From contig VHDM01000002.1 in NCBI GenBank assembly GCA_016876055.1, forward strand, positions 1 through 31,289: a stretch of 31,289 nt of DNA. The letters run 5' to 3'. Both the position numbers and the translations under genes were made by a program. Positions 23,896 to 31,289 of the stretch are shown here, one piece after another. The notes under the pieces are model-generated. The model was not told where the DNA came from. It searched no databases and was given only the letters and a program-made list of their open reading frames with translations. This DNA comes from Verrucomicrobiota bacterium (GTDB lineage: Bacteria; Verrucomicrobiota; Verrucomicrobiia; Methylacidiphilales; Verrucolacustridaceae). Each line of letters opens with the position of its first letter. Position 1 is the stretch's first letter.

Positions 23896-26661
23896 ATGCT
23901 CCTCAAAAAACGCGCTCCCACAGCCTCCCGCAAACCCAAAACCTCAGGCCGGAAAGGGGTGAAATACGTTTACTTCTTCGGCGGGGGCAAGGCCGATGGC
24001 AACGGCAAGATGAAATCCCTCCTGGGGGGCAAGGGTGCCAACCTCGCCGAAATGACCAAGATCCGCCTGCCGGTACCGGCTGGCTTCACCATCACCACGG
24101 AAGTCTGCACTTACTTCTACGACCACCACCGCACCTACCCGGCCTCCCTGGACCGCCAGATCGACGACGCCATCGCCAAGCTCGAACACGCCATGGGCCG
24201 CAAATTCGGCGACTCGTCCAATCCTCTTCTCGTTGCGGTCCGCTCCGGTGCCCGGGACTCCATGCCCGGCATGATGGACACGATTCTCAACCTCGGTCTC
24301 AACGACCGCACCGTTCGCGCCCTCGCCGAACGCAGCCAAAACGAACGCTTTGCCTACGACTGCTACCGCCGCTTCCTCCAGATGTACGGCGACGTTGTCA
24401 TGGGCGTCCAGAAGCGCTCGGGCGAGGACCATGAGCCTTTTGAAACCGTCATTGAGGAACTCAAGGCCGAACTCTTTCCCAACGATCCCCACGCCCCTGA
24501 CACCAAGCTGGATGCCACTGCCCTCCGCACCCTCACCGACCGCTTTCGCAAACTGATCCGCGAGCGCACCGGCAAGGATTTTCCCGAAGATCCGCGGGAA
24601 CAGCTCCGCGGCGCCGTCGGTGCGGTGTTCGGCTCGTGGAATAACGAGCGCGCCATCATCTACCGCCGCAAGTACAACATCCCCCACGAATGGGGCACCG
24701 CCGTAAACGTGCAGGCGATGGTCTTCGGCAACACCGGCAACAACAGCGGTTCGGGCGTCTCCTTCACCCGCGACCCGGCCACCGGCGAAAAGGTCCTCTA
24801 CGGGGAATTTCTTCTCAATGCCCAGGGAGAGGACGTCGTCGCCGGGGTGCGCACCCCGGAGCCCGTCTCCAAAATCCAAGTCGCCTTTCCCGAGGTCTAC
24901 CGCCAACTGCAGGACGTGCGCCGCACCCTCGAAGGACACTTCAAGGACATGCAGGATTTTGAATTTACCGTCGAGGAAGGCCGCCTCTTCATGCTCCAAA
25001 CGCGCAACGGCAAGCGCACCGGCCTTGCGGCTGTCCGTATCGCCGTAGAAATGGTGAAGGAAAAGCTTATCAAGCCCGACGACGCCGTCCGCCGCATCCC
25101 GGCCGACTCCCTCAGCCAGCTGTTGGCTCCGGTCTTCAATTCCAATGCCCGCAAGGCCGCCAAAATCATTGCCCGCGGGTTGCCCGCCGGCCCTGGGGCC
25201 GCCACCGGCCAAATCTATTTCCAAGCCAACGAGGCCGAGGCCGCCGCCCACAAGGGCGCCAAGGTCCTCCTCGTGCGCGTTGAGACCAGTCCGGAAGATA
25301 TCCGCGGCATGCTCGCCGCCGAAGGCATTCTCACCGCCCGCGGCGGAGTTTCTTCGCACGCCGCGCTGGTCGCCCGGCAAATGGGGAAGGTCTGCGTGTG
25401 CGGCGCTTCCGAACTGCAAATCGACTACGCCACCGCCACCCTCACGGTGGGCGGCCAGTCCTACCGAAAGGGCGATTTTCTCTCCATCGATGGCACCACC
25501 GGGGAAATCTTTGCCGGCGAGGTGCAAACCTCCCCGTCGGATATTGTCAGGGTCCTCGTCGACCAGGACATCAAGGGTTCTGATAGCCCCACCTACAAAA
25601 TGTTTGCCCAGCTCATGCTGTGGGCCGACCAGCGCCGCAAACTCGACGTCCGGGCCAACGCCGATCAGCCCGACCAAGTCGAGCATTCCGTCGCGTTCGG
25701 CGCCCAGGGCGTCGGACTTTGCCGCACCGAACATATGTTCTTTGAGGGTCACCGCATCGACTACGTCCGTCAGATGATCCTTGCGGAGAACGCGGAGGAT
25801 CGCGGCCAGGCCCTCGCCAAGCTGCTGCCGGAACAACGCTCCGATTTTGTGGGCATCTTCAAGGCCTTGGGGGGCCGCCCGGCCACCATCCGCTTCTTGG
25901 ATCCACCGCTCCACGAATTTCTCCCCCACGACGCTGCCTCCCAGGGGGATCTCGCCAACAAGCTGGGGATCTCCGCCGACCGGATCGCGCGGCGGGTCAA
26001 GGAACTGCATGAATTCAACCCCATGCTCGGCCATCGCGGTTGCCGCCTGGGTATTGTCTATCCCGAAATTTCTGAGATGCAGGCCCGCGCGGTCTTCGAA
26101 GCCGCCGCCGAAGTCCAGGCCGCCGGCCTGAAGGTGCGCCCGGAGATCATGATTCCGCTTGTTGGGTTTCCCAAGGAATTGGAACTCCAACTGGAGGTCG
26201 TCCATCGGGTCGCCGCCACCGTCCAAAAAGAGCGGAATGTGAGGATCTCCTATCTGGTCGGCACCATGATCGAGGTGCCGCGCGGTTGCATCGTGGCCGA
26301 TGAAATCGCCAAATGCGCCCAGTTCTTCAGCTTCGGCACCAACGACCTCACCCAGACCACGCTCGGCATGAGTCGGGACGATGCCGGCTCTTTCCTCCCG
26401 CGCTACCAGGAAGAGGAAATCGTCCGCCAGAATCCCTTTGCGGTCCTTGACCAGCACGGCGTCGGCAAACTCATGGAAACCGCCGTGCGGCTCGGGCGCT
26501 CCGCCCGCCCCGACATCAAGCTTGGCATCTGTGGCGAGCACGGCGGCGACCCGGACTCGGTCAAATTCTGTCATCGCCTGGGCCTCAACTATGTCTCCTG
26601 CTCCCCTTTCCGTCTTCCCGTCGCCCGTCTCGCCGCCGCCCAAGCCGCCCTGAACGACTAA
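23896..26661 (+). CDS. ppdK: Pyruvate, phosphate dikinase
   Basis: Interconverts pyruvate, ATP and phosphate with phosphoenolpyruvate, AMP and pyrophosphate. Domains: ATP-grasp-like region about 20-370 (GGKGANLAEM, RSGARDSMPGMMDT), the central phosphohistidine domain with H488 in GGVSSHAALVARQMG, and the C-terminal PEP barrel with GVGLCRTEHMF, GTNDLTQTT and the catalytic C879 in GICGEHGGD. 921 aa, slightly longer than usual because of a basic N-terminal extension of about 20 residues. The residue two before the catalytic His, Thr in the classic GGMTSHAA motif and the site of regulatory phosphorylation, is Ser here. The start at 23896 avoids overlap with rph. Confidence 0.94.
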   Translation: MLLKKRAPTASRKPKTSGRKGVKYVYFFGGGKADGNGKMKSLLGGKGANLAEMTKIRLPVPAGFTITTEVCTYFYDHHRTYPASLDRQIDDAIAKLEHAMGRKFGDSSNPLLVAVRSGARDSMPGMMDTILNLGLNDRTVRALAERSQNERFAYDCYRRFLQMYGDVVMGVQKRSGEDHEPFETVIEELKAELFPNDPHAPDTKLDATALRTLTDRFRKLIRERTGKDFPEDPREQLRGAVGAVFGSWNNERAIIYRRKYNIPHEWGTAVNVQAMVFGNTGNNSGSGVSFTRDPATGEKVLYGEFLLNAQGEDVVAGVRTPEPVSKIQVAFPEVYRQLQDVRRTLEGHFKDMQDFEFTVEEGRLFMLQTRNGKRTGLAAVRIAVEMVKEKLIKPDDAVRRIPADSLSQLLAPVFNSNARKAAKIIARGLPAGPGAATGQIYFQANEAEAAAHKGAKVLLVRVETSPEDIRGMLAAEGILTARGGVSSHAALVARQMGKVCVCGASELQIDYATATLTVGGQSYRKGDFLSIDGTTGEIFAGEVQTSPSDIVRVLVDQDIKGSDSPTYKMFAQLMLWADQRRKLDVRANADQPDQVEHSVAFGAQGVGLCRTEHMFFEGHRIDYVRQMILAENAEDRGQALAKLLPEQRSDFVGIFKALGGRPATIRFLDPPLHEFLPHDAASQGDLANKLGISADRIARRVKELHEFNPMLGHRGCRLGIVYPEISEMQARAVFEAAAEVQAAGLKVRPEIMIPLVGFPKELELQLEVVHRVAATVQKERNVRISYLVGTMIEVPRGCIVADEIAKCAQFFSFGTNDLTQTTLGMSRDDAGSFLPRYQEEEIVRQNPFAVLDQHGVGKLMETAVRLGRSARPDIKLGICGEHGGDPDSVKFCHRLGLNYVSCSPFRLPVARLAAAQAALND

Positions 26662-26688
26662 CCGGGCGGCAGGCAGGTAAGGCCTTCT

Positions 26689-26710
26689 AACTCGCCACGC
26701 AAGGCGGGTT
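26689..26710 (+). terminator. Stem-loop after ppdK (possible terminator)
   Basis: AACTCGCC (26689-26696) pairs with GGCGGGTT (26703-26710) in an 8-bp stem with one G-U, closing a 6-base loop. It lies 28 bases after the ppdK stop. Only TTAATG follows rather than a T-tract, so termination is plausible but not typical. Confidence 0.4.
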
Positions 26711-26738
26711 AATGCCATCGGAGACGGTCCAGTTCGCC

Positions 26739-26767
26739 TTCCCCTTTCCACCTCCCTGCTTCATTCT
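26739..26767 (+). promoter_or_regulatory. Weak candidate promoter before the sigma factor
   Basis: CATTCT (26762-26767) ends 6 bases before ATG 26774. TTCCCC (26739-26744) is a poor -35 at 17 bases. It is included because the -10-to-ATG distance repeats that of other genes in the window. Confidence 0.25.
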
Positions 26768-26773
26768 AGCCAT

Positions 26774-27631
26774 ATGCGGGACGATCGGGACGGAGCCCTG
26801 GGCACCTACTTGCGGGAAATTGGGGAGATTCCTCTTTTGACCCGCGCGGACGAGGTGCGGCTTGGCAAAAAAATCCGCCGTGGCGACCGGGCCGCCCGCG
26901 AACATATGATCCGGGCCAACCTCCGCCTGGTCGTGAAGATCGCCCAAGACTACGCCGGCCTCGGCCTCCCCCTGCTCGACCTCATCAGCGAGGGCAACAT
27001 CGGCCTGATGAAGGCGGTCGAGCGGTTTGATCCCCATCGCGGCACCAAGTTCAGCACGTACGGTGCCTGGTGGATCAAACAAGCCGTCCGCCGCGCCCTT
27101 GCCAACCAGTCCAAAACCATCCGCCTGCCGGTCCACCTGGTCGATAAACTCGCCAAAATGCGCCGGATCGCCATCCAGTTGGCCGACGAACTCGGCCGTG
27201 AACCCACCGACAAGGAATTGGCCGTGGAACTTGACGTGAAGCCGGAGAAGGTCGCCCAGTTCCGGCGTATTTCCATGCGCCCCGCCTCCCTGAACGCCCT
27301 GGTCGGGGAGGATGCCGACGCCGAATTGGGCGATCTCATCGCCGACGAGACGGCCGCCATGCCGGGCAAAAGCCTTGAGAGCCGGAGTTTGGTCAAAGAC
27401 CTGCGCAGAGTCCTCCATGTGCTCGATGCCCGTGAACGGGCCATCCTTTCCCTGCGCTTCCCGTTGTCCGATGAAACTCCGCCGACCCTGGAATACATCG
27501 GGCGCAAATTCAAGGTCACCCGGGAACGGATCCGCCAAATTCAAAACGGGGCCCTGAAAAAGCTTCGTGCCGCGCTCGAGGCCCGCCCGGAAGCCCGTGA
27601 CCGCACCGAGCCGGAGCGGGAAGAGGACTGA
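26774..27631 (+). CDS. Sigma-70 family RNA polymerase sigma factor (group 1/2, no region 1.1)
   Basis: 285 aa. Region 1.2 at about 8-40 (LGTYLREIGEIPLLT), region 2 with LRLVVKIAQDYAGLGLPLLDL and the -10-reading KFSTYGAWWIKQAVRRALAN, region 3 at about 120-190, and region 4 with the -35-reading helix-turn-helix YIGRKFKVTRERIRQIQNGALKKLR. It lacks the acidic region 1.1 of a full RpoD and carries a charged tail (EARDRTEPEREED). Region 4 has a small insertion (SDETPP) before the HTH. It is either a compact principal sigma or, more likely, a group 2 (RpoS/HrdB-like) alternative sigma. The next gene starts one base after its stop. Confidence 0.9.
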   Translation: MRDDRDGALGTYLREIGEIPLLTRADEVRLGKKIRRGDRAAREHMIRANLRLVVKIAQDYAGLGLPLLDLISEGNIGLMKAVERFDPHRGTKFSTYGAWWIKQAVRRALANQSKTIRLPVHLVDKLAKMRRIAIQLADELGREPTDKELAVELDVKPEKVAQFRRISMRPASLNALVGEDADAELGDLIADETAAMPGKSLESRSLVKDLRRVLHVLDARERAILSLRFPLSDETPPTLEYIGRKFKVTRERIRQIQNGALKKLRAALEARPEARDRTEPEREED

Positions 27632-27632
27632 T

Positions 27633-28130
27633 ATGCTCCGAACCGCCTCGCTCCGGAGTAGCCGCGACCGTCTGACCGCTGCTGTCAAAACCATCCAGAA
27701 TGTCCAACGCGCCGGAGAGGCCACCTTTCTCACCGACGGCATCTACCGCGATGGCCAGCTCTTTCGATTTGCCTGTTCCGACCTGAACGAACGCTACGCC
27801 CGCCGGCGGATCAATTGGGTGGTGGCCTACGACTCCACCTCGCTACCCCTCGCCTCCCCCCTCGCCTACCACCTCGGCACGGGCCTTGCCGTCCTCCAAC
27901 CCTCCGCCCGCGGCCCGCTCCTCGATGTGAACACCATCCCTGCCGGGAACCGGATCCTGCTTGTCGCCGATATTCTCGACCGCGGAACCCAGCTTGCCTC
28001 CGCCGCCGCCATTCTTCGAAAAAGTCAGGGGGAGTTGATCGAAATTGTCACCCTTTTGGAAATCGTGGCCTCGGCGGGCGCTAAAACCCTCGCGCCCGTC
28101 TGCACCTATTCCGTCTGTCAGGTCGGCTGA
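27633..28130 (+). CDS. Orotate-phosphoribosyltransferase-like protein with degenerate PRPP loop
   Basis: 165 aa; the start at 27633 lies one base after the sigma stop. It follows the type I PRTase fold seen in OPRT: a hood-like segment TFLTDGIYRDGQLF (31-44), INWVVAYDSTSLPLASPLAYHLG (60-82) in place of the usual glycine-rich turn, and a PRPP-loop position RILLVADILDRGTQLASA (107-124). In OPRT the loop reads E-D-x-x-T-T-G-x-S; here it is A-D-I-L-D-R-G-T-Q, losing the first acidic residue and both Thr. Catalysis with PRPP is therefore doubtful. Tight coupling to a sigma factor suggests, without proof, a regulatory or ligand-sensing role. Confidence 0.7.
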   Translation: MLRTASLRSSRDRLTAAVKTIQNVQRAGEATFLTDGIYRDGQLFRFACSDLNERYARRRINWVVAYDSTSLPLASPLAYHLGTGLAVLQPSARGPLLDVNTIPAGNRILLVADILDRGTQLASAAAILRKSQGELIEIVTLLEIVASAGAKTLAPVCTYSVCQVG

Positions 28131-28133
28131 CCC

Positions 28134-30188
28134 TCACGCGCGGACTTTTCGGCTCCAGCGCGGCTTTTTCAGCAGCCGCGGGGACCTCCCCGGCGGTCGC
28201 GGGGTGGAGCCCTGGCTTTCGAGGCCATGGGTCTTTTTCCACTCCTCAACCTGATCCCTCAACAACGCCGCCCGTTCATATTCCAGCTTCTCGGAAGCCT
28301 CCCACATCTCGTGCTCCAACTCGCGCAACACCTCCTGCGCATCGGCCTGATCCTCGGAACCGATCACCCGCGACTCCACCCCCCGGGCGGCCCGGACAAT
28401 GGTTTGCAGACTCTCTTGCACGCCCCGGACCACCGACCGCGGCACCAGGTTGTGCTCCCGGTTGTAGGCCTGCTGTCTGGCTCTCCGTCTTTCGGTTTCG
28501 CGGATCAACGCCTGGATCGATTTGGTCTCCCGATCTGCGAACAAGACTACCTCTCCATTGAGATGCCGGGCCGCCCGGCCGGCTGTCTGAATCAGGGAGG
28601 TCTCTGAGCGGAGGTATCCCTCCTTATCCGCGTCCAAAATACACACCAAAGAGACCTCCGGCAGATCCAGCCCCTCTCGGAGCAAATTAATGCCCACGAG
28701 GACATCGATTTCCCCGGATCGCAGTTCCCTCAAAATCTCCACCCGCTCGATGGCATCCACCTCCGCATGCAGATAACGGGCCTTCAGCCCCGCCTCCTTC
28801 AAATATTCCGCCAGATCCTCCGCTGTCCGGCGGGTTAGCGTGGTCACCAGGACCCTCTCCTGTCGGGAAATCCGCTCCCGGCACATGGCGATGGTTTCGT
28901 CCACCTGTCCCTTGAGCGGACGTACCTTCACGGGCGGATCCAGCAGGCCCGTCGGCCTCACCACCTGCTCGACCACCTGCCCGTGGGCCTTGTTCAATTC
29001 ATAAGTGGCCGGAGTCGCCGAAACATAGATCACCTGCCCCACCTTCTCCTGAAACTCTTCAAATTTTAGAGGTCGGTTATCCAAGGCCGAGGGCAACCGG
29101 AACCCGTGCTCCACCAAAACGGTCTTCCGGCTCCGATCCCCGGCATACATCCCCCCGATCTGCGGAACGGTGGCATGGCTTTCATCCAAAACGGTCAGGA
29201 ACTCCTTGGGGAAGAAATCCAGCAGGGTGTTTGGCCGCTCCCCGGGCGCTCTCCCTGTCAGATGGCGGCTGTAATTTTCAATGCCGCTGCAGGTTCCCAT
29301 TTCCTCCATCAGATCCAGGTCGTACTCCGTCCTCATCTTGAGCCGCTGGGCCTCCAACAGCTTCCCGGTGAGTTCAAACTGGGCCACCCGCTCGGACAAT
29401 TCGGTCCGGATCGCGGTGATGGCCCGCTTCATTTTGTCTGCCGAAGTCACATAGTGCTTGGCCGGGGTAAGGATCTCCCGCAGGGGCTTGCCAAACTCCT
29501 CTCCAGAGAGCGGGTCAAACCGAGTAAGACGATCTATCTCATCCCCCAACAACTCCACCCGGACGGCCACATCCTCATGAGCGAGCAGGATTTCAATGGC
29601 ATCCCCCCGCACGCGAAACTGACCCCGTTCCGGGGCCGCGTCGTTACGTTCGTACTGGATTTCCACCAGCCGGGCCAGCAGCTCCTCCCGGGAAAGTTTC
29701 TGCCCTGGCTCCAGCGCCACGATCATCCGCTCGTAGTCCTCCGGCGAGCCCAAGCCGTAGATGCAGGAGACGCTGGAGACCACGATCACGTCCTTGCGGG
29801 TCAGCAGGCTGGTCGTGGCGGAAAGCCGGAGCCGCTCAATCTCCTCGTTGATCGACGAGTCTTTCTCAATGTAGGTATCTGTCCGCGGGATGTAGGCCTC
29901 CGGTTGATAGTAGTCGAAATAGCTGACGAAGTACTCCACCGCGTTGTTCGGGAAAAACGACTTTAACTCGCTGTACAGCTGGGCGGCCAAGGTCTTGTTG
30001 TGACTCATCACCAGAGTGGGGATCCCGAGCTTTTGGATGACGTTGGCCACCGTGAAGGTCTTGCCCGAGCCGGTCACCCCGAGCAGGACATTGTGCTTCT
30101 CCCCGCGACGGATCCGCTCCAGCAACCCGGCAATCGCCGCCGGTTGATCCCCCGCTGGTCCGTACGGGGCTTCGATTTGAAAGTTCAT
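28134..30188 (-). CDS. uvrB: Excinuclease ABC subunit B
   Basis: The damage-verifying helicase-like subunit of nucleotide excision repair. Walker A GVTGSGKTFTVANV is near residue 40, and the beta-hairpin region YFDYYQPEAYIPRTDTYIEK near 95-115 carries the DNA-probing tyrosines. Motifs DESHATVPQIGGMY, VSATPATYEL, LTRRTAEDLAEYLKE and GINLLREGLDLPEVSLV follow. A C-terminal UVR domain (about 630-660) binds UvrC. 684 aa, with a basic proline-rich tail. The ATG lies just 8 bases after the 3' end of tRNA-Lys on the same strand, with no room for a separate promoter or a normal leader. It is convergent with the PRTase-like gene (3-base gap). Confidence 0.96.
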   Translation of the reverse strand: MNFQIEAPYGPAGDQPAAIAGLLERIRRGEKHNVLLGVTGSGKTFTVANVIQKLGIPTLVMSHNKTLAAQLYSELKSFFPNNAVEYFVSYFDYYQPEAYIPRTDTYIEKDSSINEEIERLRLSATTSLLTRKDVIVVSSVSCIYGLGSPEDYERMIVALEPGQKLSREELLARLVEIQYERNDAAPERGQFRVRGDAIEILLAHEDVAVRVELLGDEIDRLTRFDPLSGEEFGKPLREILTPAKHYVTSADKMKRAITAIRTELSERVAQFELTGKLLEAQRLKMRTEYDLDLMEEMGTCSGIENYSRHLTGRAPGERPNTLLDFFPKEFLTVLDESHATVPQIGGMYAGDRSRKTVLVEHGFRLPSALDNRPLKFEEFQEKVGQVIYVSATPATYELNKAHGQVVEQVVRPTGLLDPPVKVRPLKGQVDETIAMCRERISRQERVLVTTLTRRTAEDLAEYLKEAGLKARYLHAEVDAIERVEILRELRSGEIDVLVGINLLREGLDLPEVSLVCILDADKEGYLRSETSLIQTAGRAARHLNGEVVLFADRETKSIQALIRETERRRARQQAYNREHNLVPRSVVRGVQESLQTIVRAARGVESRVIGSEDQADAQEVLRELEHEMWEASEKLEYERAALLRDQVEEWKKTHGLESQGSTPRPPGRSPRLLKKPRWSRKVRA

Positions 30189-30196
30189 GGGGTCTT

Positions 30197-30268
30197 TGGG
30201 TCGTGTAGGATTCGAACCTACAACCTACTGGTTAAAAGCCAGCAGCTCTACCATTGAGCTAACGACCC
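30197..30268 (-). tRNA. tRNA-Lys (UUU anticodon)
   Basis: A complete 72-base cloverleaf on the minus strand: acceptor GGGTCGT/ACGACCC, D stem GCTC/GAGC, anticodon loop CTTTTAA (anticodon UUU), T stem GTAGG/CCTAC with loop TTCGAAT, and discriminator A. CCA is not encoded. It sits directly upstream of uvrB with an 8-base gap. Confidence 0.95.
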
Positions 30269-30337
30269 CCGAGTCATGAATTGTATCCCAAACCGCCGGA
30301 TCGTCCATCCCGGGCGCTTTCAAGAGGCCCGACCACT

Positions 30338-30358
30338 CGTCACCCATCACCCGTCACG
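30338..30358. repeat. Heptamer tandem repeat (CGTCACC, CATCACC, CGTCACG)
   Basis: Three consecutive 7-base units differing by one base each. It begins 5 bases beyond the stop of the minus-strand cyclase gene, in its 3' flank. It has the same period and relative location as the heptamer block at 956-986, but a different unit. Confidence 0.65.
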
Positions 30359-30363
30359 AAGCC

Positions 30364-31289
30364 TTATTTCTCCTTCATCACCCACACCCCGTCCCACTTT
30401 TCGCCCGGGGAGTTCTTTTGGAAATAGTCGCACCGCTCGATGTAAATCTTGCTGAGCTTGTCGCCCGCGTGGGCCTTGAGGGCCTCCCCAAAGGCGGCCT
30501 TGGCCTTGTCCCATTCCTGCTTCCGGTATTTCCCCAGCCCGTCCTTGAAGTGGTTGATCACTTCCATGGGATTCGGGAAGGTTTTGTCGGTGTGATAATC
30601 CAGGCACTCAAAAATGACCACGGGTTCGGTCTTCCCCTTTACGACCACCCGGTCCGCCTCGCGCATCCGGTAGGTGCCCTTGAGCTTTTTCACGGTGGCA
30701 TCACTGACGAGCATCTTCGCCCCGTACTGTTTGCAGGCCGTCTCCAACCTCGCCGCCAGGTTTACGCCATCCCCGATGACCGTGTAGTTCATCCGTTTGG
30801 GGGATCCAATATTGCCGCTGACAATCTCATCGGTGTTGATTCCTAGCCCCATGTCGATCGCCATCATCCCGCGCTCCTTGCGGGCGGCATTGAAGCGGTC
30901 CAACTCCTGCAACATTCCAATCCCTGCCCGGACAGATCGGTCGGCATCGTCCTCCCGCGGCAGCGGCAGTCCGAAGATCGCCATGATCGCATCCCCGATA
31001 AACTTGTCCAACATGCCCCCTTCCTTCTGCAGACAGTCGACCATCAAGGTAAAATACTCGTTGAGCAGACCGACTGTCCCCTGCGCCCCCAGGCTTTCCG
31101 TCAGCGTGGTAAAGCTTCGCACATCGGAGAAGAGGACCGAGGCCTCGCTGATATTTCCGCCCAACACCTCCTTGCCCGTCGCCATCAGCTGATCCGCGAT
31201 CGCCGGATCCATATACCGGGCCATCGTCCCCTTCATCCGCTTTTCCTCACTAATGTCCTCGATCATCAGCAACGATCCCAGCGGCTTGT
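30364..31289 (-). CDS. Class III adenylate cyclase, 5' end beyond the window
   Basis: Makes cAMP from ATP. The cyclase homology domain (about residues 45-215 of the visible part) has both metal aspartates (VLFSDVRSFT and FIGDAIMAIFG), the adenine-selecting Lys in LDKFIGD and Thr in RMNYTVIGDG, and the transition-state Asn/Arg in NLAARLE. These mark an adenylate rather than guanylate cyclase. The frame stays open to the right edge, reading KPLGSLLMIEDISEEKRMKG; this is typical of the end of a PAS/GAF sensor domain leading into the cyclase, so the protein is longer than seen. A C-terminal helical extension of about 80 residues follows the catalytic domain. The stop is at 30364. Confidence 0.9.
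   Translation of the reverse strand, partial: KPLGSLLMIEDISEEKRMKGTMARYMDPAIADQLMATGKEVLGGNISEASVLFSDVRSFTTLTESLGAQGTVGLLNEYFTLMVDCLQKEGGMLDKFIGDAIMAIFGLPLPREDDADRSVRAGIGMLQELDRFNAARKERGMMAIDMGLGINTDEIVSGNIGSPKRMNYTVIGDGVNLAARLETACKQYGAKMLVSDATVKKLKGTYRMREADRVVVKGKTEPVVIFECLDYHTDKTFPNPMEVINHFKDGLGKYRKQEWDKAKAAFGEALKAHAGDKLSKIYIERCDYFQKNSPGEKWDGVWVMKEK

Noticed and set aside
23944..26751. A 935-codon open frame antisense to ppdK
   Set aside because: It mirrors the codon structure of the real PPDK gene in GC-rich DNA, has G/V/D/H-rich low-information sequence and no recognisable domain.

Overview
The window looks like chromosomal core sequence from a GC-rich, diderm bacterium, most likely of the Verrucomicrobiota/PVC group. 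This assignment is an inference. It rests on outer-membrane genes (LolCD-type lipoprotein export, arabinose-5-phosphate isomerase for Kdo), a TPR-ExbB-ExbD-ExbD energising module, a stand-alone 4-mercaptohistidine methyltransferase-like protein, and an EF-P with an unusual tip loop. I see no insertion sequence, phage gene, CRISPR array or toxin-antitoxin pair.

Layout. 1-2.75 kb: the 3' end of an FAD-linked oxidase, then four small exported proteins of unknown role, one with a BsuPI-like fold and one resembling the SecD P1 head. 2.85-5.3 kb: tRNA-Ile2(CAU), panE, and a convergent M20 dipeptidase. 5.36-9.3 kb: an M29-like metallopeptidase, an ovothiol-type methyltransferase apparently starting at a CTG that overlaps the previous stop, then leuC-leuD. 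9.55-15.1 kb (minus strand): a tightly packed operon lolC-lolD-ilvE-mcsA-pheT with ATGA-type overlaps; pheS is not beside pheT. 15.2-16.8 kb: kdsD-efp. 16.8-19.2 kb (minus): TPR protein-exbB-exbD-exbD. 19.26-28.1 kb (plus): PpiD-like chaperone, beta-CASP metallo-hydrolase, folD-rph, ppdK, a sigma-70 factor, and an orotate-phosphoribosyltransferase-like protein with a degenerate PRPP loop. 28.1-31.3 kb (minus): uvrB placed 8 nt behind tRNA-Lys(UUU), and a class III adenylate cyclase cut by the window edge.

How the genes fit together. Branched-chain amino acid metabolism is represented by leuCD and, separately, ilvE. Envelope building is represented by lolCD, kdsD, the PpiD-like protein and the Exb module. 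RNA work is represented by rph, the beta-CASP protein, efp and pheT.

The most unusual recurrent signal is promoter placement. Several first-in-transcript genes have a sigma-70-like -35/-10 pair whose -10 ends only 6-9 nt before the ATG, predicting leaderless mRNAs, whereas the operon-internal efp has a clear Shine-Dalgarno. uvrB may gain a nearly leaderless 5' end by tRNA processing. Two separate heptamer tandem repeats lie immediately behind the stop codons of minus-strand genes. Nothing here is clearly a new defence or biosynthetic system; the novelty is in expression signals and in divergent versions of known families.
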